Assembly (NCBI RefSeq): GCF_047511655.1
Contig: NC_133400.1
Span: 36,224,001 to 36,288,000, forward strand
DNA length: 64,000 bases
Source of the DNA: Castor canadensis
Taxonomy: Eukaryota; Chordata; Mammalia; Rodentia; Castoridae
Reading direction: 5' to 3'
Shown here piece by piece: positions 21,565-32,766 of the stretch. Numbering within the stretch: position 1 is the first letter of the stretch; every line of letters starts with the position of its first letter. The notes under the pieces were generated by a model. The model was not told the DNA's origin. It saw nothing but the letters and a program-made list of their open reading frames with translations, and did not search any database. A program made the translations under genes and the position numbers.

Positions 21565-21805
21565 TTTTTGGTGCTGGGATCGAACCCAGGGCCTCACGAA
21601 TACTAGGCAAGCGCTGTACCACTGAGCTACATCCCAACCCCTACTGTTTTTTTTTTTTTGTCTAAGATCTCTGAGCAATTTTAGCAAGACCATGGTTTAA
21701 AATAGAATTTAAAAGGAGCTGGCCATGTAGCTCAGTGGTAGAGTACTTGCCTAGCAAGCAAGATGTTGGGTTTGATCTCTAATATTGCAAACAAAACAAA
21801 ACAAA
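21565..21805 (-). mobile_element. ID SINE pair in opposite orientations
   Basis: 21568-21640 is an ID unit on the - strand (GGTGCTGGGATCGAACCC to CTACATCCCAACCCC). 21716-21805 is an ID unit on the + strand (GCTGGCCATGTAGCTCAGTG) with an ACAAA-repeat tail. The two could pair as a hairpin in RNA. Confidence 0.8.
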
Positions 21806-21869
21806 TTATAGCAATTCATACGATTTTTAAGCAACCCTTAGGTAGATGAGACCCCAAAGCATATATATA

Positions 21870-22056
21870 TATTTTTTTGTTTGTTTGTTTGTTTGTGGTA
21901 CTGGGGTTTGAAATCAGAGCCTACACCTTGAGCCACCCCACCAGCCCTTTTTTGTGTTGGGTTTCTTTGAGATAGGGCTAGCTTTGAACCACCATCCCCC
22001 TGATCTCTGCCTCCTGAGCAACTAGGATTATAGGCATGAGCTACCAGGCCTGGCTC
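21870..22056 (-). mobile_element. Chimeric SINE, short-ID subtype
   Basis: A (TTTG)n tail, then the shortened ID form GAGCCTACACCTTGAGCCAC. The 7SL-like half ends at GAGCTACCAGGCCTGGCTC. Confidence 0.87.
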
Positions 22057-22160
22057 CCAAAGCATATTATTATATCTCAACTTCTAGCCCCAAATAGCCT
22101 CCTGTCTGCTGTACCTCCTCATTTGGACACCCTAGAGATCACTCAATATTCTGCATTTAG

Positions 22161-22250
22161 GGGCTGTTGGAGTGGCTCAAGTGATAGAGTGCCTGCCTAG
22201 CAAGGCTGAGGCCTGAGTTTAAAACCCCAGTACCATACGGGGAGGGGGAA
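22161..22250 (+). mobile_element. ID-like SINE monomer
   Basis: GGGGCTGTTGGAGTGGCTCA start, AAAACCCCAGTACCATAC end, and a G/A-rich degenerate tail. Confidence 0.8.
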
Positions 22251-22916
22251 GAGGGAAGAAAAAAAAAAGCCCCCAAAACCCCCACAACATTCTGTATTGA
22301 GATTTCTCCCCTCCCCTCAATCTGGTCTTCATTCCCAGTCACTGAGCTCCAAAGCCTTGGGCCTCTGACCCTTCCCCCTCCTTCACCTCATTAAACCTTT
22401 GATTTTACCACCACCACCACCACTTCACAATCTGCCGGCAGTCTCCTAATGGTTTTGGGGCCCACATTGGTCCCAGGACAGCAGGATTCTGTGTGTGCCA
22501 CTCCCTCTGCTCAAAAACTTTCAAGGAGTCCTTCTAGGGACAGATTTAGGAATGAGCTTGTCAGCTGGGAATCCTAGGTCTCACAGTACCAGCCATTGTA
22601 GTGGTTAATGTTTAACCTGCAGCAGGCTTGAAATCCCAAGCCCTGAGTAAAATCCTGCAGTGTCACTACTGGTGTGACCTGGGAAACTCTTCACTGCTAC
22701 AAACCTTTGTTTCCTTATCACTAAAGGGCATTGCCTTTTGGAGTCCAGTGTATTAGGGATGACATGGCATAATGTGACTATCTTGTTGCTGCTCCCATTA
22801 TTATTCCATATACTAGTCAAAAGTGCCAGCCCTTAAGGTGCTCAACACATCGTCCTTTCCCAACTTGTCACTTGAGTGTGTACCTCCAGAGTTTACTTGT
22901 ATTTTAAAATGATCTC
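22251..22916. other. Intergenic, no gene seen
   Basis: No repeat or gene assigned. A short (ACC)n patch occurs near 22408. Confidence 0.4.
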
Positions 22917-23325
22917 AGCTGGGTGCCAGTGACTCGAACCTGTAATCCTAGCTACTCAGGAGGCAGAGATCAAGAGGATCTTGATTGGAAGCCAGCCCTG
23001 GGCAAACAGAGCCTATCTTGAAAAAAAAATCACAAAAAAAGGACTGGCAGAATGGTTTAAGTGGTAGGGCATCAGCCTAGCAAGCAGAGGTCCCAAATTT
23101 AAATCCCAGTACCAATCAAAACAAATCTTTTTCTAGTTTCATTTATGACAAATGACAAAGACTTCCAAACCAACATGTCACCGTATTTTCTCTATAGTAT
23201 AGGTTGGCAAACTTTTGTTTTTTTTCTGGCAGGGCCAGGGGTGTGGGAGTGGGGTTTGAACTCAGGGGTTCATGCTTGCAAAGCAGGAGCTCTACTGCTT
23301 GAGCCACACCTTCAGCCCTGCAATC
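22917..23325. mobile_element. Chimeric SINE (+) and ID SINE (-)
   Basis: 22917-23125 is a full chimeric SINE on the + strand (GCTGGGTGCCAGTGACTCGA to TTTAAATCCCAGTACC). 23225-23322 is an ID unit on the - strand (GGGGTTTGAACTCAGGGG to GAGCCACACCTTCAGCCC). Confidence 0.82.
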
Positions 23326-23635
23326 TTTTTCTGTAAAATGCCAGAAGTTAAGTAGTTTGGCTAAGGCAGGCTGTATGGTCTAGAGATAAATAGCCAACTC
23401 CAGCAATAACCAAATGTAAATAAATGGGTTTGGCTGTGTCCCAATAAAAGTGTATTAATGAAATTTTTACTTTTATATAATTTTCATGTGTCATAAAATA
23501 CTTTTCTTTTGATTTTCTTCCCTAACCAATTAAAAATGTAAAAACTACTTTTCTTGGCTGGTGGGTACAAAAACAGATGACAGCAGAATTTGGCTTGTGG
23601 GGCCAGTTGCTGACCCTTGCTACAAGAGTATTTAT

Positions 23636-23978
23636 TTATGGGGTTTTCTTGGCAGTACTGGTGTTTGAACTCAGGGTCTCATGCTTGACTTAGGCAGGTG
23701 CTCTACCACTTGAGCCACTCCATCAGCCCCTTTTTGTGAAGGGTTTTTTGAGATAGGGTCTCACAAACTATTTTCCTGGACTGGCTTTGAACCTCAATCC
23801 TCCCATCTCTGCCTCCTGAGTAGCTAGGATTATAGGCATGAGCCACCAGCGCCTGGCCTTAATGTTTTTGAGACTGAGCCTCAATTGTGTAGTCCAGCTG
23901 GCCTTGAATTCTAGGTCCTCCCACTTCTGCCTCCCTAATGCTGGGATTATAGGTGTGTGCCACAACATCCAGTCTAGA
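23636..23978 (-). mobile_element. Chimeric SINE followed by B1-like monomer
   Basis: 23636-23860 is a full chimeric copy (GGCAGGTGCTCTACCACTTG, GAGATAGGGTCTCACAAAC, to GAGCCACCAGCGCCTGGC). 23870-23978 is a B1-like unit ending GTGTGTGCCACAACATCC. Confidence 0.86.
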
Positions 23979-24262
23979 GTATTCTTTTAATTTGAACATG
24001 AAACAATGAAGTGACATTAAGAATCTTGTGAAATAAGGAAGAGTGCAGATGACTTGTGGGTCTTCAGGATATTCTGACAGTGGTGCAAAAATGACCCAAG
24101 TAGAGGCAACAGAGCAATAAGTGTTTATTGCCCATGAAAGTCTACAGACTGGCTCAATCTAGCTGGTGGGTTGTATCTCCTCTAGGACCTGACCTGACTC
24201 AGCTTCTGATTTCCCAAACATAGAATACACATTCCCCAGTGGCTTGATCTAGACATCCTTTG

Positions 24263-24540
24263 GGATGGGGGCGTTGACTCAAGTGGTAGTGGTAGAATGA
24301 TGGCCTACCAAACATTAGGCCCTGAGTTCAAACCCTAGTACCACAAAAAAAACAAAAAAAAAGAAAAGAAAAAGGCAGAAATGAAGGAAGGGAGGGAAGA
24401 GGAAGAAGGAAGGAAGGAAGGAAGGTAGTACACATCTCTAAAACCAACATTTGGAGGCAGAAATAGGAGGATTATGAGTTGGAGGCCAACCTGTGCTACA
24501 TAGTGAAAACAAATTCAATTCCCAGTACCACCACCAAAAA
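24263..24540 (+). mobile_element. ID-like SINE, then B1-like copy
   Basis: 24263-24345: ID-like unit with a tandem GGTAGT duplication, ending CAAACCCTAGTACCAC and an A-rich tail that grades into (GGAA)n to 24424. 24426-24515: weak B1-like unit (GAGGCAGAAATAGGAGGATT, GCTACATAGTG). Confidence 0.7.
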
Positions 24541-24605
24541 AAAAGGAAAAGAAAAAGATGTCCTGTAAGGGCCACATTGAATTCACCTTTATTAAAAACC
24601 CTCCA

Positions 24606-24912
24606 AGCAGGGCACAGGTGTCTCACACCTATCATCCTAGCTACTCAGGAGGCAGAGATCAAAAGGACTGTGGTTTGAAGTCAGCCCAGGCAAATAGTTC
24701 ATGAGACCCTATCTTGAAAAAAACCCATCACAAAAAATGACTGGTGGAGTTGCTCAAGTAGTAGAGCACCTGCCTAACAAGTGAGACCCTGAGTTCAAGT
24801 CCCAGTACTACAAAAATAAATAAATAACCCTACAATGGGGCAGGGTGTGTAGCTCAGGGATAGAACACTTGCCTAGCATGCATAATCCCCGGCACCATGT
24901 AAGACAAAGACA
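24606..24912 (+). mobile_element. Chimeric SINE, then ID monomer
   Basis: 24606-24829 is a complete chimeric copy with an AAAT tail. 24836-24905 is an ID unit (GCAGGGTGTGTAGCTCAGGG) with part of its B-box side lost. Confidence 0.83.
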
Positions 24913-26329
24913 AAAGAGCCCTGAAGTGGTTCCTTCCTACCCCCCCACAAATAGTATGTTCCCTCTTATCCCTTCTCCTGAGCCCTGAATAGATTGCTGA
25001 TAACTACACGACTATATTTGCATTATTTATCTTACTCAAAATGAAGCTTCTTGAGGTTTCGGGTCCTTACCTCAGTTAGGATGCCACAGTGCCTGGCACA
25101 CAGCAAGCACTCAGAAAGCATTTAAGTTGTGTTTCTTGGAATTGAAGATTTGATGTCATTCTGGCCTCCATGTAACTAGCATCTGGAATGGGAAGTAGGA
25201 GTGGAGGAGTCTGGATGGTGGGGGGGAGGCTGAAAGAGGAGGAGCACACCAGGGAGACACAGCTGGAGGAGATTCATTGCCTTCAAGGGAGCTGGCTGGT
25301 CTTCCGCAGGAAGCAGGTCTGAATAGAGAGAAAAGTAGGGCTTGCTGGCCTTCCCACGCACAGGACAGACTAAGCAAGAACACAGTGGTATCCAACTGTG
25401 CCTCCCGTGGGCCTCAGGAGAACAGAGCTCTGAGAAGAGCCTCATGATACGCATCGCGCCCCAGTTCCACTAAGTGAATCAGGGCTGATGCAATTGGCAA
25501 TGGGCCTTAATCACGAGCCCCATCTCACAGGTTCTGCACAGATGAGCTTTGTCACTTCTTTGAGGGAATCACTGCCATTTCTCTTCCCAGCTCAAAGCCA
25601 CTCCCCCTGCCCCATCTAAGCTCTAGTGAGATGGCTATTTAAACAGCTCTGATTACCAGGTTTCATTAGGTAAGGACACGGATTAAGCAACAGTGGCCCA
25701 AATAACCTTCCTGGGACAGACACTGTTTTTGAAAGCCAGCGGAAGTCTTGCCAAATTAAAGGATGTCAGGATGAGACACTATGAATATCAGTTTCCTTCT
25801 CTCTGGCACTGGAGAGGATTAACTAAATGCTTGAGAAGTGCTTTGAAAATTTAGGCTGTTAAGAATTACCGTTCTGTGTAATAGGGAAAAAAATAGTACT
25901 CTTGGCTCGTTCAAGTTGTCATGCCATAAGTCACAGCACTATTGGAGACATTGTTGAGAGCTACATTTTTATTAAGGAAAAAAAAAGAAATGAGACATGT
26001 TACAGGAAAGTCAGTTGGATTAATCAGTGCTTCTCTTGATTAAGAAATGTCCCGGAAGAAGTGTTTCTTGCTGGCTACCAAAAGTACAGTCACTAACAAT
26101 CGGTGGCTTAAATATGTAGGGACAAGCTCACTAAAATATGAGCAGACAGGCGCTTGCATTCCTGTCACAGAATCAAAGGACCAAGCTCGTGAGGGCCTCC
26201 TCCTGTCTTACTGAAACTAAACGAGGTGGACCGCCTTCTGCTTTCACTTTGCTGACAGATTTGCCCAGGGACATTTTACTTTGATTCCAGATGTTCTGTG
26301 ATATTTGAAAGAGCACTATCTACATCTGT
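24913..26329. other. Low-copy intergenic block
   Basis: About 1.4 kb without SINEs. 25040-25130 is weakly L2-like (GCCTGGCACACAGCAAGCAC). The rest shows no gene. 25470-25720 is AT/GC-balanced sequence with homeobox-type cores (CCTTAATCACG, CTGATTACC), but that alone proves nothing. Confidence 0.4.
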
Positions 26330-26372
26330 CCATATTAGTTTCCTATTGCTGCTTTAACAAATGTCTGCAAAG

Positions 26373-26597
26373 GTAAACTGGAGACTGGTGACCCACGCTT
26401 ATAATCCTAGCTACTTGGGAGGCTGAGCTCAGGAGGATCGTGGTTCGAGGCCAGCCCAGGCAAAAAGTTCACAAGACCCCCCCATCTCCAAAATAACCAG
26501 AGAAAAATGGACTAGAGGTCTGGCTCAAGTGGTAGAGCACCTGGTTTGCAAGTGCAAAGCCCAGAGTTCAAACTCCTGTCCCAACAAAACAAACAAA
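26373..26597 (+). mobile_element. Chimeric SINE, AAATAACCAG-linker subtype
   Basis: The 7SL-like part and ID part are joined by a CCAAAATAACCAGAG-type linker and a GGACTAGAGGTCTGGCTCAA start to the ID unit, unlike the CCATCACAAAAAAGGG linker of most copies. Confidence 0.85.
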
Positions 26598-26779
26598 AAA
26601 CTCCAACAACATGAATGTACCGCCTTACAGTTCCAGAGGTCATTCATCCGGGCTAAAGTCATGGTGGCCACAGGCCTGGTTCCTTCTGGTTCCGCATTCC
26701 TTCAGTCATGGCCATTTCTGGATCTTTCTGACATCTGCTGTCACATTTCCTTCTGATTCCCCTTCCCTCTTTCTTCATT

Positions 26780-27052
26780 TTCTTTTTGGTGGTACTAAGG
26801 TTTGAACTCAGGGCTTCACACTTGCTAGGCAGGTGCTCTACCACTTAAGCCACACCCTGCCACCCCCTCTTTCTCTTTTAAAGACCCTCTTCATTACATG
26901 GGTCCCACCAAATAGTCCAAGATGGTCTCCCAATTTTAAGATCCTTCACTCAGCCTGGTGTGGTGGTGCACACCTGTAATCCCAAGCTCGTAGGAGGCAA
27001 AGGCAGGAGAATAGTTTGAGGCCAGCAGGGGCTACAGAGTAAGACCCTGTAT
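26780..27052. mobile_element. ID SINE (-) and B1-like SINE (+)
   Basis: 26780-26866: ID unit in reverse (CTTGCTAGGCAGGTGCTCTA). 26947-27052: B1-like unit in forward orientation (GTGTGGTGGTGCACACCTGT to GTAAGACCCTGT). Confidence 0.82.
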
Positions 27053-27221
27053 ATGTATTCCTTCACCTAGTTACATCTGCCAAGTCCCTTCTGCCATGTC
27101 AAAATAACATGTCAGACAACATGGTCACAAGTTCTGGGGATTGGATTGTAGACTTTTGGGGACAATTATCCTAGCTATCATGCTATCATGATCTCCATAT
27201 CCTCCCCCACCCCCACCCCCG

Positions 27222-27368
27222 CCCCTTACAGGCATTAACTCATTTAATATCCATAGCCAGCTTAGATTATAAATGAGGAAAGTGAAGCAGGAAATGTTAA
27301 ATTACTTGCCTAGGGTCACTAATGAAGTACTGGAGCCTGGGCTGAACTGCCTCTGAACCTGTATTCTT
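27222..27368 (+). mobile_element. MIR relic
   Basis: GCATTAACTCATTTAATATC, AAATGAGGAAAGTGAAGC, CTTGCCTAGGGTCACTAATG, then GAGCCTGGGCTGAACTGC, in MIR order. Followed by long poly(T) runs. Confidence 0.75.
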
Positions 27369-27698
27369 TTTTTTTTTTTTTTTTAAATGCCTTCTTTCAC
27401 TTTTACTTTTTTTTTTTTTTTTGTGGTCATCTCTTTTAACCTGTATTCTTATTCGAAGATCACACACACTTTGTCCTTGAAGACATTTTATTGTCCTTAT
27501 TATTTTTAATTATTAGAGTAACACTGCGCAGCTTCTCTGTGCTTGCACTAGGACACCATGGAGTTCATGGGCCTGTGCTTGGAAATGCTCTGTGAGCAAT
27601 TGCAGTATTGGTGCCAAAGACACACCTCCAGCAACAGGCATGTGGCCAAGGTTGACCAGGCATAGGCAGGTCTAAGGTCCAATTTAAAACATAAGCTT

Positions 27699-27800
27699 GG
27701 GCTGGTGGAGTGGCTCAAGTGGTAGAGCGCTTGCCTAGCAAGCATGTGGCCCTGAGTTCAAACCCTACTACTGCCAAAAACCAAAAAGCAAAAAACAAAC
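27699..27800 (+). mobile_element. ID-like SINE monomer
   Basis: GGGCTGGTGGAGTGGCTCAA start, full middle (TAGAGCGCTTGCCTAGCAAG), tail CCAAAAACCAAAAAGC. The 7SL-like half is absent. Confidence 0.85.
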
Positions 27801-27954
27801 ATAGGCTGTCTGGCAGCCATCCTCGGGATGGGTGAGTCAGATATCTCCATTTTGATGGAGGCTGATGGCACTGTCTCAAAGACTTTCTGTTGGAGAAAAT
27901 GGTGAATGTGTAATATTTGTCAGAAATAAACAGTAGAAACCAAAATAGCAAAAC

Positions 27955-28300
27955 ACCTCCCCCTATAACTAACACAAAGTATGGTCTTCCCTGTATCCCA
28001 GGTATCTGCGGGATATACCAAAATATATATATACTGCATATACCAAAATATGCAGATGCTCAATTCCCATGTGTTTATTTATTTATGTATTTATTTTGTG
28101 GCACTATACCACTGAGCTATCCTCCTGTGTACTTTAACTCATCTCTAGATTATTCCAACTACTTACTACAACATCAGCTCTATGTAAATAGTTACACAGT
28201 ACAGTATTGCTTAGCAGATATTTACAAGAAAAGAATCTGTGTCTGCAGAATCCACGATGTGGAAATTGTGAATATGGAGAGTCAGTTATATGTGGTTAAA
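27955..28300 (+). mobile_element. Tigger-like DNA transposon relic
   Basis: CCCAGGTATCTGCGGGATAT, ATATGCAGATGCTCAATTCC, then TACTTTAACTCATCTCTAGA and CTATGTAAATAGTTACACAG follow a Tigger-type internal deletion element. An ID fragment (about 28090-28130) is inserted. Confidence 0.55.
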
Positions 28301-28311
28301 AAGAATTCAAG

Positions 28312-28515
28312 GCCAGGAGCCAGTGGCTCATGCCTGTAATCCTAGCTACTCAGCAGACAGAGATAAGGAGAATCGAGATTGGAAGCCAGCCCAGGCAAAC
28401 AGTTCTTAAGATCCTATCAAGAAAAAACCCTTCACAAAAAAGGGCTGGTGGAGTGGCTCAAGGTGTAGGCTCTGAGTTCAAGTCCCAGTACCACAAACAA
28501 ACAAACAAACAAAAA
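28312..28515 (+). mobile_element. Chimeric SINE, short-ID subtype
   Basis: GGTGGAGTGGCTCAAGGTGT shows the shortened ID part. The tail is (CAAA)n. Confidence 0.88.
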
Positions 28516-28659
28516 ACAAATGAAAATTGTTCCCTTTCCCCCACTCTGCATTTAGGCACCCTACTCACAGCCTTCAGCACAAACGACCCTGTTAACCTTT
28601 AGGAATTAGCATGGTTTGTGTTCACCATGGTAACCTAAATGTGAAAAACCTTACTGTTT

Positions 28660-28952
28660 TTGGTGACACTGGCGATTGTGAAGTAGGCATTGTACCATAC
28701 CTCCAGCCCTTTCCACTTTGGTTATTTTGGATATAAGGTCTTGCTGTTTGTCCAGGCCAGCCTGGACTGTGACTCTCCTATTTTACAATTCCTGCTATAG
28801 TCAGGATGACAAGTGTGTGCCACCACGCCAATTATTTGTTGAGATGGAGTCTTGAGAACTGTTTGCCTGGGCTGGCCTTGAACTACAATCCTTCCAATCT
28901 CAGCCTCCCAAGTAGCAAGGATTGCAAGTGTGAGCTATCAGTTCCCAGCTCT
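28660..28952 (-). mobile_element. Three-unit SINE (B1-B1-ID)
   Basis: In reverse: degenerate ID unit, then one 7SL-like unit ending GTGTGCCACCACGCC, then a second 7SL-like unit (GAGATGGAGTCTTGAGAACT to CAGTTCCCAGC). Longer than the two-unit SINEs of the window. Confidence 0.75.
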
Positions 28953-29019
28953 TTTTAGGCAGGTGCTCTTGCCACTTGAACTACCTTACACCCCACTTTT
29001 GATTGATTTATTTATTATT

Positions 29020-29225
29020 ATTTATTTATTTATTTTTGCACTACTGGGGTTTGAACTCAGGGCCTACACCTTGAGTCACTCTGCCAGCCCTTTTTTGTAA
29101 TGGGTTTTTTTCAAGATAGGGTCTCACAAACTATTTGCCCCAGCTGGCTTCAAACCTCTAACCTCCTGATCTCTGCCTCCTGAGCAGCTAGGATTACAGG
29201 TGTGAGCCATGGGTGCCCAGCTATA
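29020..29225 (-). mobile_element. Chimeric SINE, short-ID subtype
   Basis: A (TTTA)n tail, then GGGCCTACACCTTGAGTC, the shortened ID form. The 7SL-like half ends GGGTGCCCAGC. Confidence 0.87.
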
Positions 29226-29308
29226 CCTTACTTTTTATAATAGGGAGTTGTAAGGAGATTTTATCCATTCTTCTAATGTTAATAAAAGGAAAACCTGGAA
29301 TTTAAAAA

Positions 29309-29813
29309 TTCCTCGGTGCTGCCTACCGTGGTGGCTGCCATCTCCTACTCAGCATCATGACCTCTGGTGAAGCCCACAGTCGTCTAAAAGAGGACCAGGA
29401 AGCTCATCCAGCACCAGTGAGACCGATGTCAAAATTAAGCGTAACTGGCGGAAACCCAGGGGTATTGACAACCAAGTGCGAGACAATTCAAGGGCAGATC
29501 CTGATGCCCAACATCAGTTACGGGAGCAACAAGAAGACAAAGCACAGGCTGCCCAGTGGCTTCCGGAAGTTCCTGGTCCACAGCGTCAAGGGGCTGGAAG
29601 TGCTCCTGATGTGTAACAAATCTTACTGTGCTGAGATTGCTCAAGATGTTTTCTCTAAGAACCACAAAGCCATCAAAGCCATCGTGGAAAGGGCAGCCCA
29701 GCTGGCCGTCAGTCACCAATCCCAATGCTAGGCTGCGCACTGGACAAAATGAATAGAGGGCCTACGTGCACGTTTTATTTGTGCTTAAATAAACCTTCAA
29801 GAACTGCAAAAAA
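29309..29813 (+). pseudogene. RPL32P: RPL32 processed pseudogene
   Basis: An intronless copy of ribosomal protein L32 mRNA. 5' UTR-like text (CCTCGGTGCTGCCTACC) leads to an ATG at 29357. The L32 core is clear in one frame: [50 protein letters not shown]. Near the start about 10 bases are missing, and further indels shift the frame so that residues before GQILMPN and after AQLAV are not L32. A 9-base tandem duplication (AAAGCCATC) lies at about 29667. The 3' UTR with AAATAAA and a short A-rich tail follows. No own promoter is visible. Dead copy of a housekeeping mRNA, a common class of pseudogene. Confidence 0.93.
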
Positions 29814-29889
29814 ACCCCAAAAAATCCTCAGAATGACTTGAAGAATCCACGTGTAACCCTCGGTAACGCATGCACGTTAGTTAAAAGAC

Positions 29890-30095
29890 ACAGGTGTTTG
29901 GGCAAAGAGTAAAGGCTTTGGAGCCAGACACAGCCAGGTGCCAACTTTCACTCTGCCACTTACTCATATGCAAAAGTTACTTGGGAAATTTACTTACCCT
30001 CTGTGAGTTTCACTTTCTCATCTGAGCATGTGGATGACAACGCTCATTTTATACATCTGTTAGTTGTAAATTAAGTCACCTGTGAATTTAAGCAT
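29890..30095 (-). mobile_element. MIR relic
   Basis: GGCTTTGGAGCCAGACACAG, ACTCTGCCACTTACTCATAT, then TTACTTACCCTCTGTGAGTT and TTTCTCATCTGAGCATG, the reversed MIR order. Confidence 0.8.
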
Positions 30096-31635
30096 ATATT
30101 GAGTTCAAAGAAGCTAGTTCTCGAAGGGTGAATAATGTTAGTGATGAGTGAAAAAGATGTACGTACAGGACACTGTAAACAGCCCATAAACAGCTGGAGT
30201 TTTGAAGGTCTCCATTCTTGTCTAATATTCCTTCATTTGTTCAACAAAAAGGTTTAGGGCTCTGTCTATGCCAGGCTTGCATACTGGGTTTAGGTGCAAA
30301 TACAATGGTGAATGTGACATGTCCCTTGCTTCCTAGGTGTATAGTGGACATGGAAGGCATATAGGGGAAGCTCAATTCTGATGACCATGAAGAAAACATC
30401 TGTATCCATGCAAATGTGTTGTATTGAAGGGCAAGCTTGTGTCAGATATATTGGGCAGATCCTAATTGAACTCTAGTCCACTCAGACTGACATTTGCCCC
30501 AGCACTGGGGAGGTTGAGGCAGGAGGATTATGAGCTGGGCTATGTAAAGAGCCCGTGTCTTAAACAACAACAAAACACTGATATTTGGAAAAGAATTGTT
30601 GTCAATACCACCCACGACCTGCATCTAAATGAGAAAATCATAAAGACCTAACTGGTTTTCTAATTTTTGCAAAACGTGGTGCCCAGCATATAATCTTTCC
30701 CATGACGACGCACGAAGAAATTGAAGGAAAGCTACAGTTTACAGGCTGATACATTTCCTGATCTTTTGGGCTTTGGGGAATGTCTCTGCAGCTCATTGTA
30801 ATTTCATTCTTGGAGTCTCATGTTGAATCTGTAACTTCACCTAGTTTGAAAGAATTTGTTTTGGATGCAGTTTAATCCATTCACCAACCTCAGACAGTGA
30901 ATGACTGGCAACAGTCGTGTCTGATAAAGAAAACATTGTTTCTGCCCTGCTTCAGGCATGTCTGACATGTTGGGGACCTGCCTTCCTTTGCAAAGCTGAT
31001 AGGAATCTGGGAAGGAGGAGCGCTTCCCAGTTTCAGGCCAAGAAAGGCTCTGTGTGCGACTAGCAGCAGAGCTGGGCTGTGAAGGGAATGCTAATGTGTC
31101 TTTAGTTCTGTCCACCTAAAATGCATGATAAATGGGTATTCACGGTTTTACATAAAAGGAGATAGAAGCTTCCTGCGCAAGGACATCTATGACTGCCTGG
31201 AAACACATAGAGATTGAGTACATGCATTTGGTCTTGTGAACCGGTCTGTTGCTAACAGCTGTGCTGACATTAAGACACTTGGAGATCCTTGGTGAAGTCT
31301 GGGGTGGTTCAGGCACCTTTGACAGTGTTGTAGGACAACTCTCCTTGACTCTACATAGGACAGCCAGCCAGTGTTTGGAACCGAAGTAACAACTGTTCAA
31401 GTGAGCCAGCAAACCAGCAGAGGCTTGATGGAGTAGAAATTTGAGCAATGGCTTTCCAAAAATTCAGGGATTGCAGAGACTCACACAAAAAGCTCCTAAT
31501 TAGAGCAGCACTAAGATGGGGACAGATGGGGACTTAAAAAGGCAGGATCTGTGCTTTAGCATTGTATTGTTGTTTGTTTGGGATAATATGGAGTGTAGAA
31601 TTTTATATAACTGAATTCATGTTTATTTCAGTACT
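30096..31635. other. Intergenic, mostly low-copy
   Basis: No gene recognised. A B1-like fragment lies at 30495-30562 (GAGGTTGAGGCAGGAGGATT). Opposed short open frames at 30837-31448 show no domains. Confidence 0.45.
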
Positions 31636-31925
31636 GTAGTTGGGTGTGGTGGTGCACACCTATAATCCTAGCATATCTGCCAAGGCAGGAGGATCATGAG
31701 TTTGAGGCCAGCCTGGGCAAGACCCTATCTCAGAAACAAAATAAGTTCTCTTGAGTGCCCCCAAACCTGGTTAGCAAAGTGTATCCAAAGTTCTTAATTT
31801 ATGGAAGAGTATAAACACGGTTGTATAAAAGAATGCAGGGGCTGTTAGAGTGGCTCAAGTGGTAGAGCACCTAATTAGGAAGCATCATGTCCTGAGTTCA
31901 AACCCTAGAACCACTGAGAGAGGGG

Positions 31926-31982
<57 letters not shown>
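31636..31982 (+). mobile_element. B1-like SINE, then ID-like SINE with (GA)n tail
   Basis: 31636-31742: B1-like (GTGTGGTGGTGCACACCTAT). 31838-31917: ID-like (GGGGCTGTTAGAGTGGCTCA to CAAACCCTAGAACCAC), whose tail is a (GA)n tract of about 60 bases to 31979. Confidence 0.86.
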
Positions 31983-31984
<2 letters not shown>

Positions 31985-32634
31985 GGAGAAGGGAGGTGTG
32001 TACAGGTATGTTTTTCTAGGGAATGCTTATGTGAAAGACAATGATATTAACTTTGGAAACATGGTTCAGTTGTTAAAAATAATTGACCAATGCAAAGCAC
32101 TTTCTATTTATTGCACTCGTCCCAACATTGCTTAATAAACCACTGCCAGGATCATAGAAGGAAGAGTTGATTTTGAGAAATGCCTGCGAATTGGTATCTG
32201 AGCTGTATTGCAGCCTGCAGGGCCTGCTGCACTCCTAAGGGAAAAGAAAAGTCATTTCTTGTCACTAGAGCATTTAGCATGAACCATTGGGAATAGATGG
32301 AATTGCCATTTGCCTAGATCTGAGGGGACCGGGATGCCTCCCTGACCTGAAACATTTTCCCCACATGATCTGAAAATATTTGTCACTTATCCTGAAATCC
32401 CATCATTGGAGCATCATTTATCATTTACATACCACTCTTCTGGTTCTGGGCTTCTGAAGATGCACTTCAGTGACAGCACGCATGAAGCCCTAAATTCATC
32501 CCTATACCACAAATTATATTAAAATAAACAATAATGTTTTTCTATAGGTTAGAAACTGTCATGGAAACACACTTGCCTTCCTGACGTTCCCTACAGTCGG
32601 GCTATTTTCCTTCATATGGAAGCTACATTATTAC
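31983..32634. other. Intergenic, no gene seen
   Basis: No repeat family or gene assigned with confidence. About 32455-32515 is weakly ID-like. Confidence 0.4.
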
Positions 32635-32766
32635 TATTTTTTGTGGTGCTAGGCTTTGAATTCAAGACCTACACCACCAGCCCTTTTGTGTGTGTGTGAT
32701 GGGTTTTTTTGAGAAAAGGTCTTGAAAACTATTTCCCCGGGGTTGTTCCTGATCTCTGCCTCCTGA
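32635..32766 (-). mobile_element. Chimeric SINE fragment
   Basis: GTGGTGCTAGGCTTTGAATT, short-ID form with further loss, then GGTCTTGAAAACTATTTCCC and GATCTCTGCCTCCTGA. The outer end is missing. Confidence 0.7.

Larger units (their letters stand above)
26330..27185 (+). repeat. Ancient mammalian repeat with three nested SINEs
   Basis: TAGTTTCCTATTGCTGC, then CTTACAGTTCCAGAGGTCAT, TTTAAAGACCCTCTTCATTA and GACTTTTGGGGACAATTATC are ordered landmarks of one old family, apparently the same as at 1.63-2.44 kb. It is split at 26373-26597, 26780-26866 and 26947-27052. Confidence 0.55.

Noticed and set aside
29435-29740. 101-codon frame on the - strand
   Set aside because: Antisense of the RPL32 processed pseudogene.
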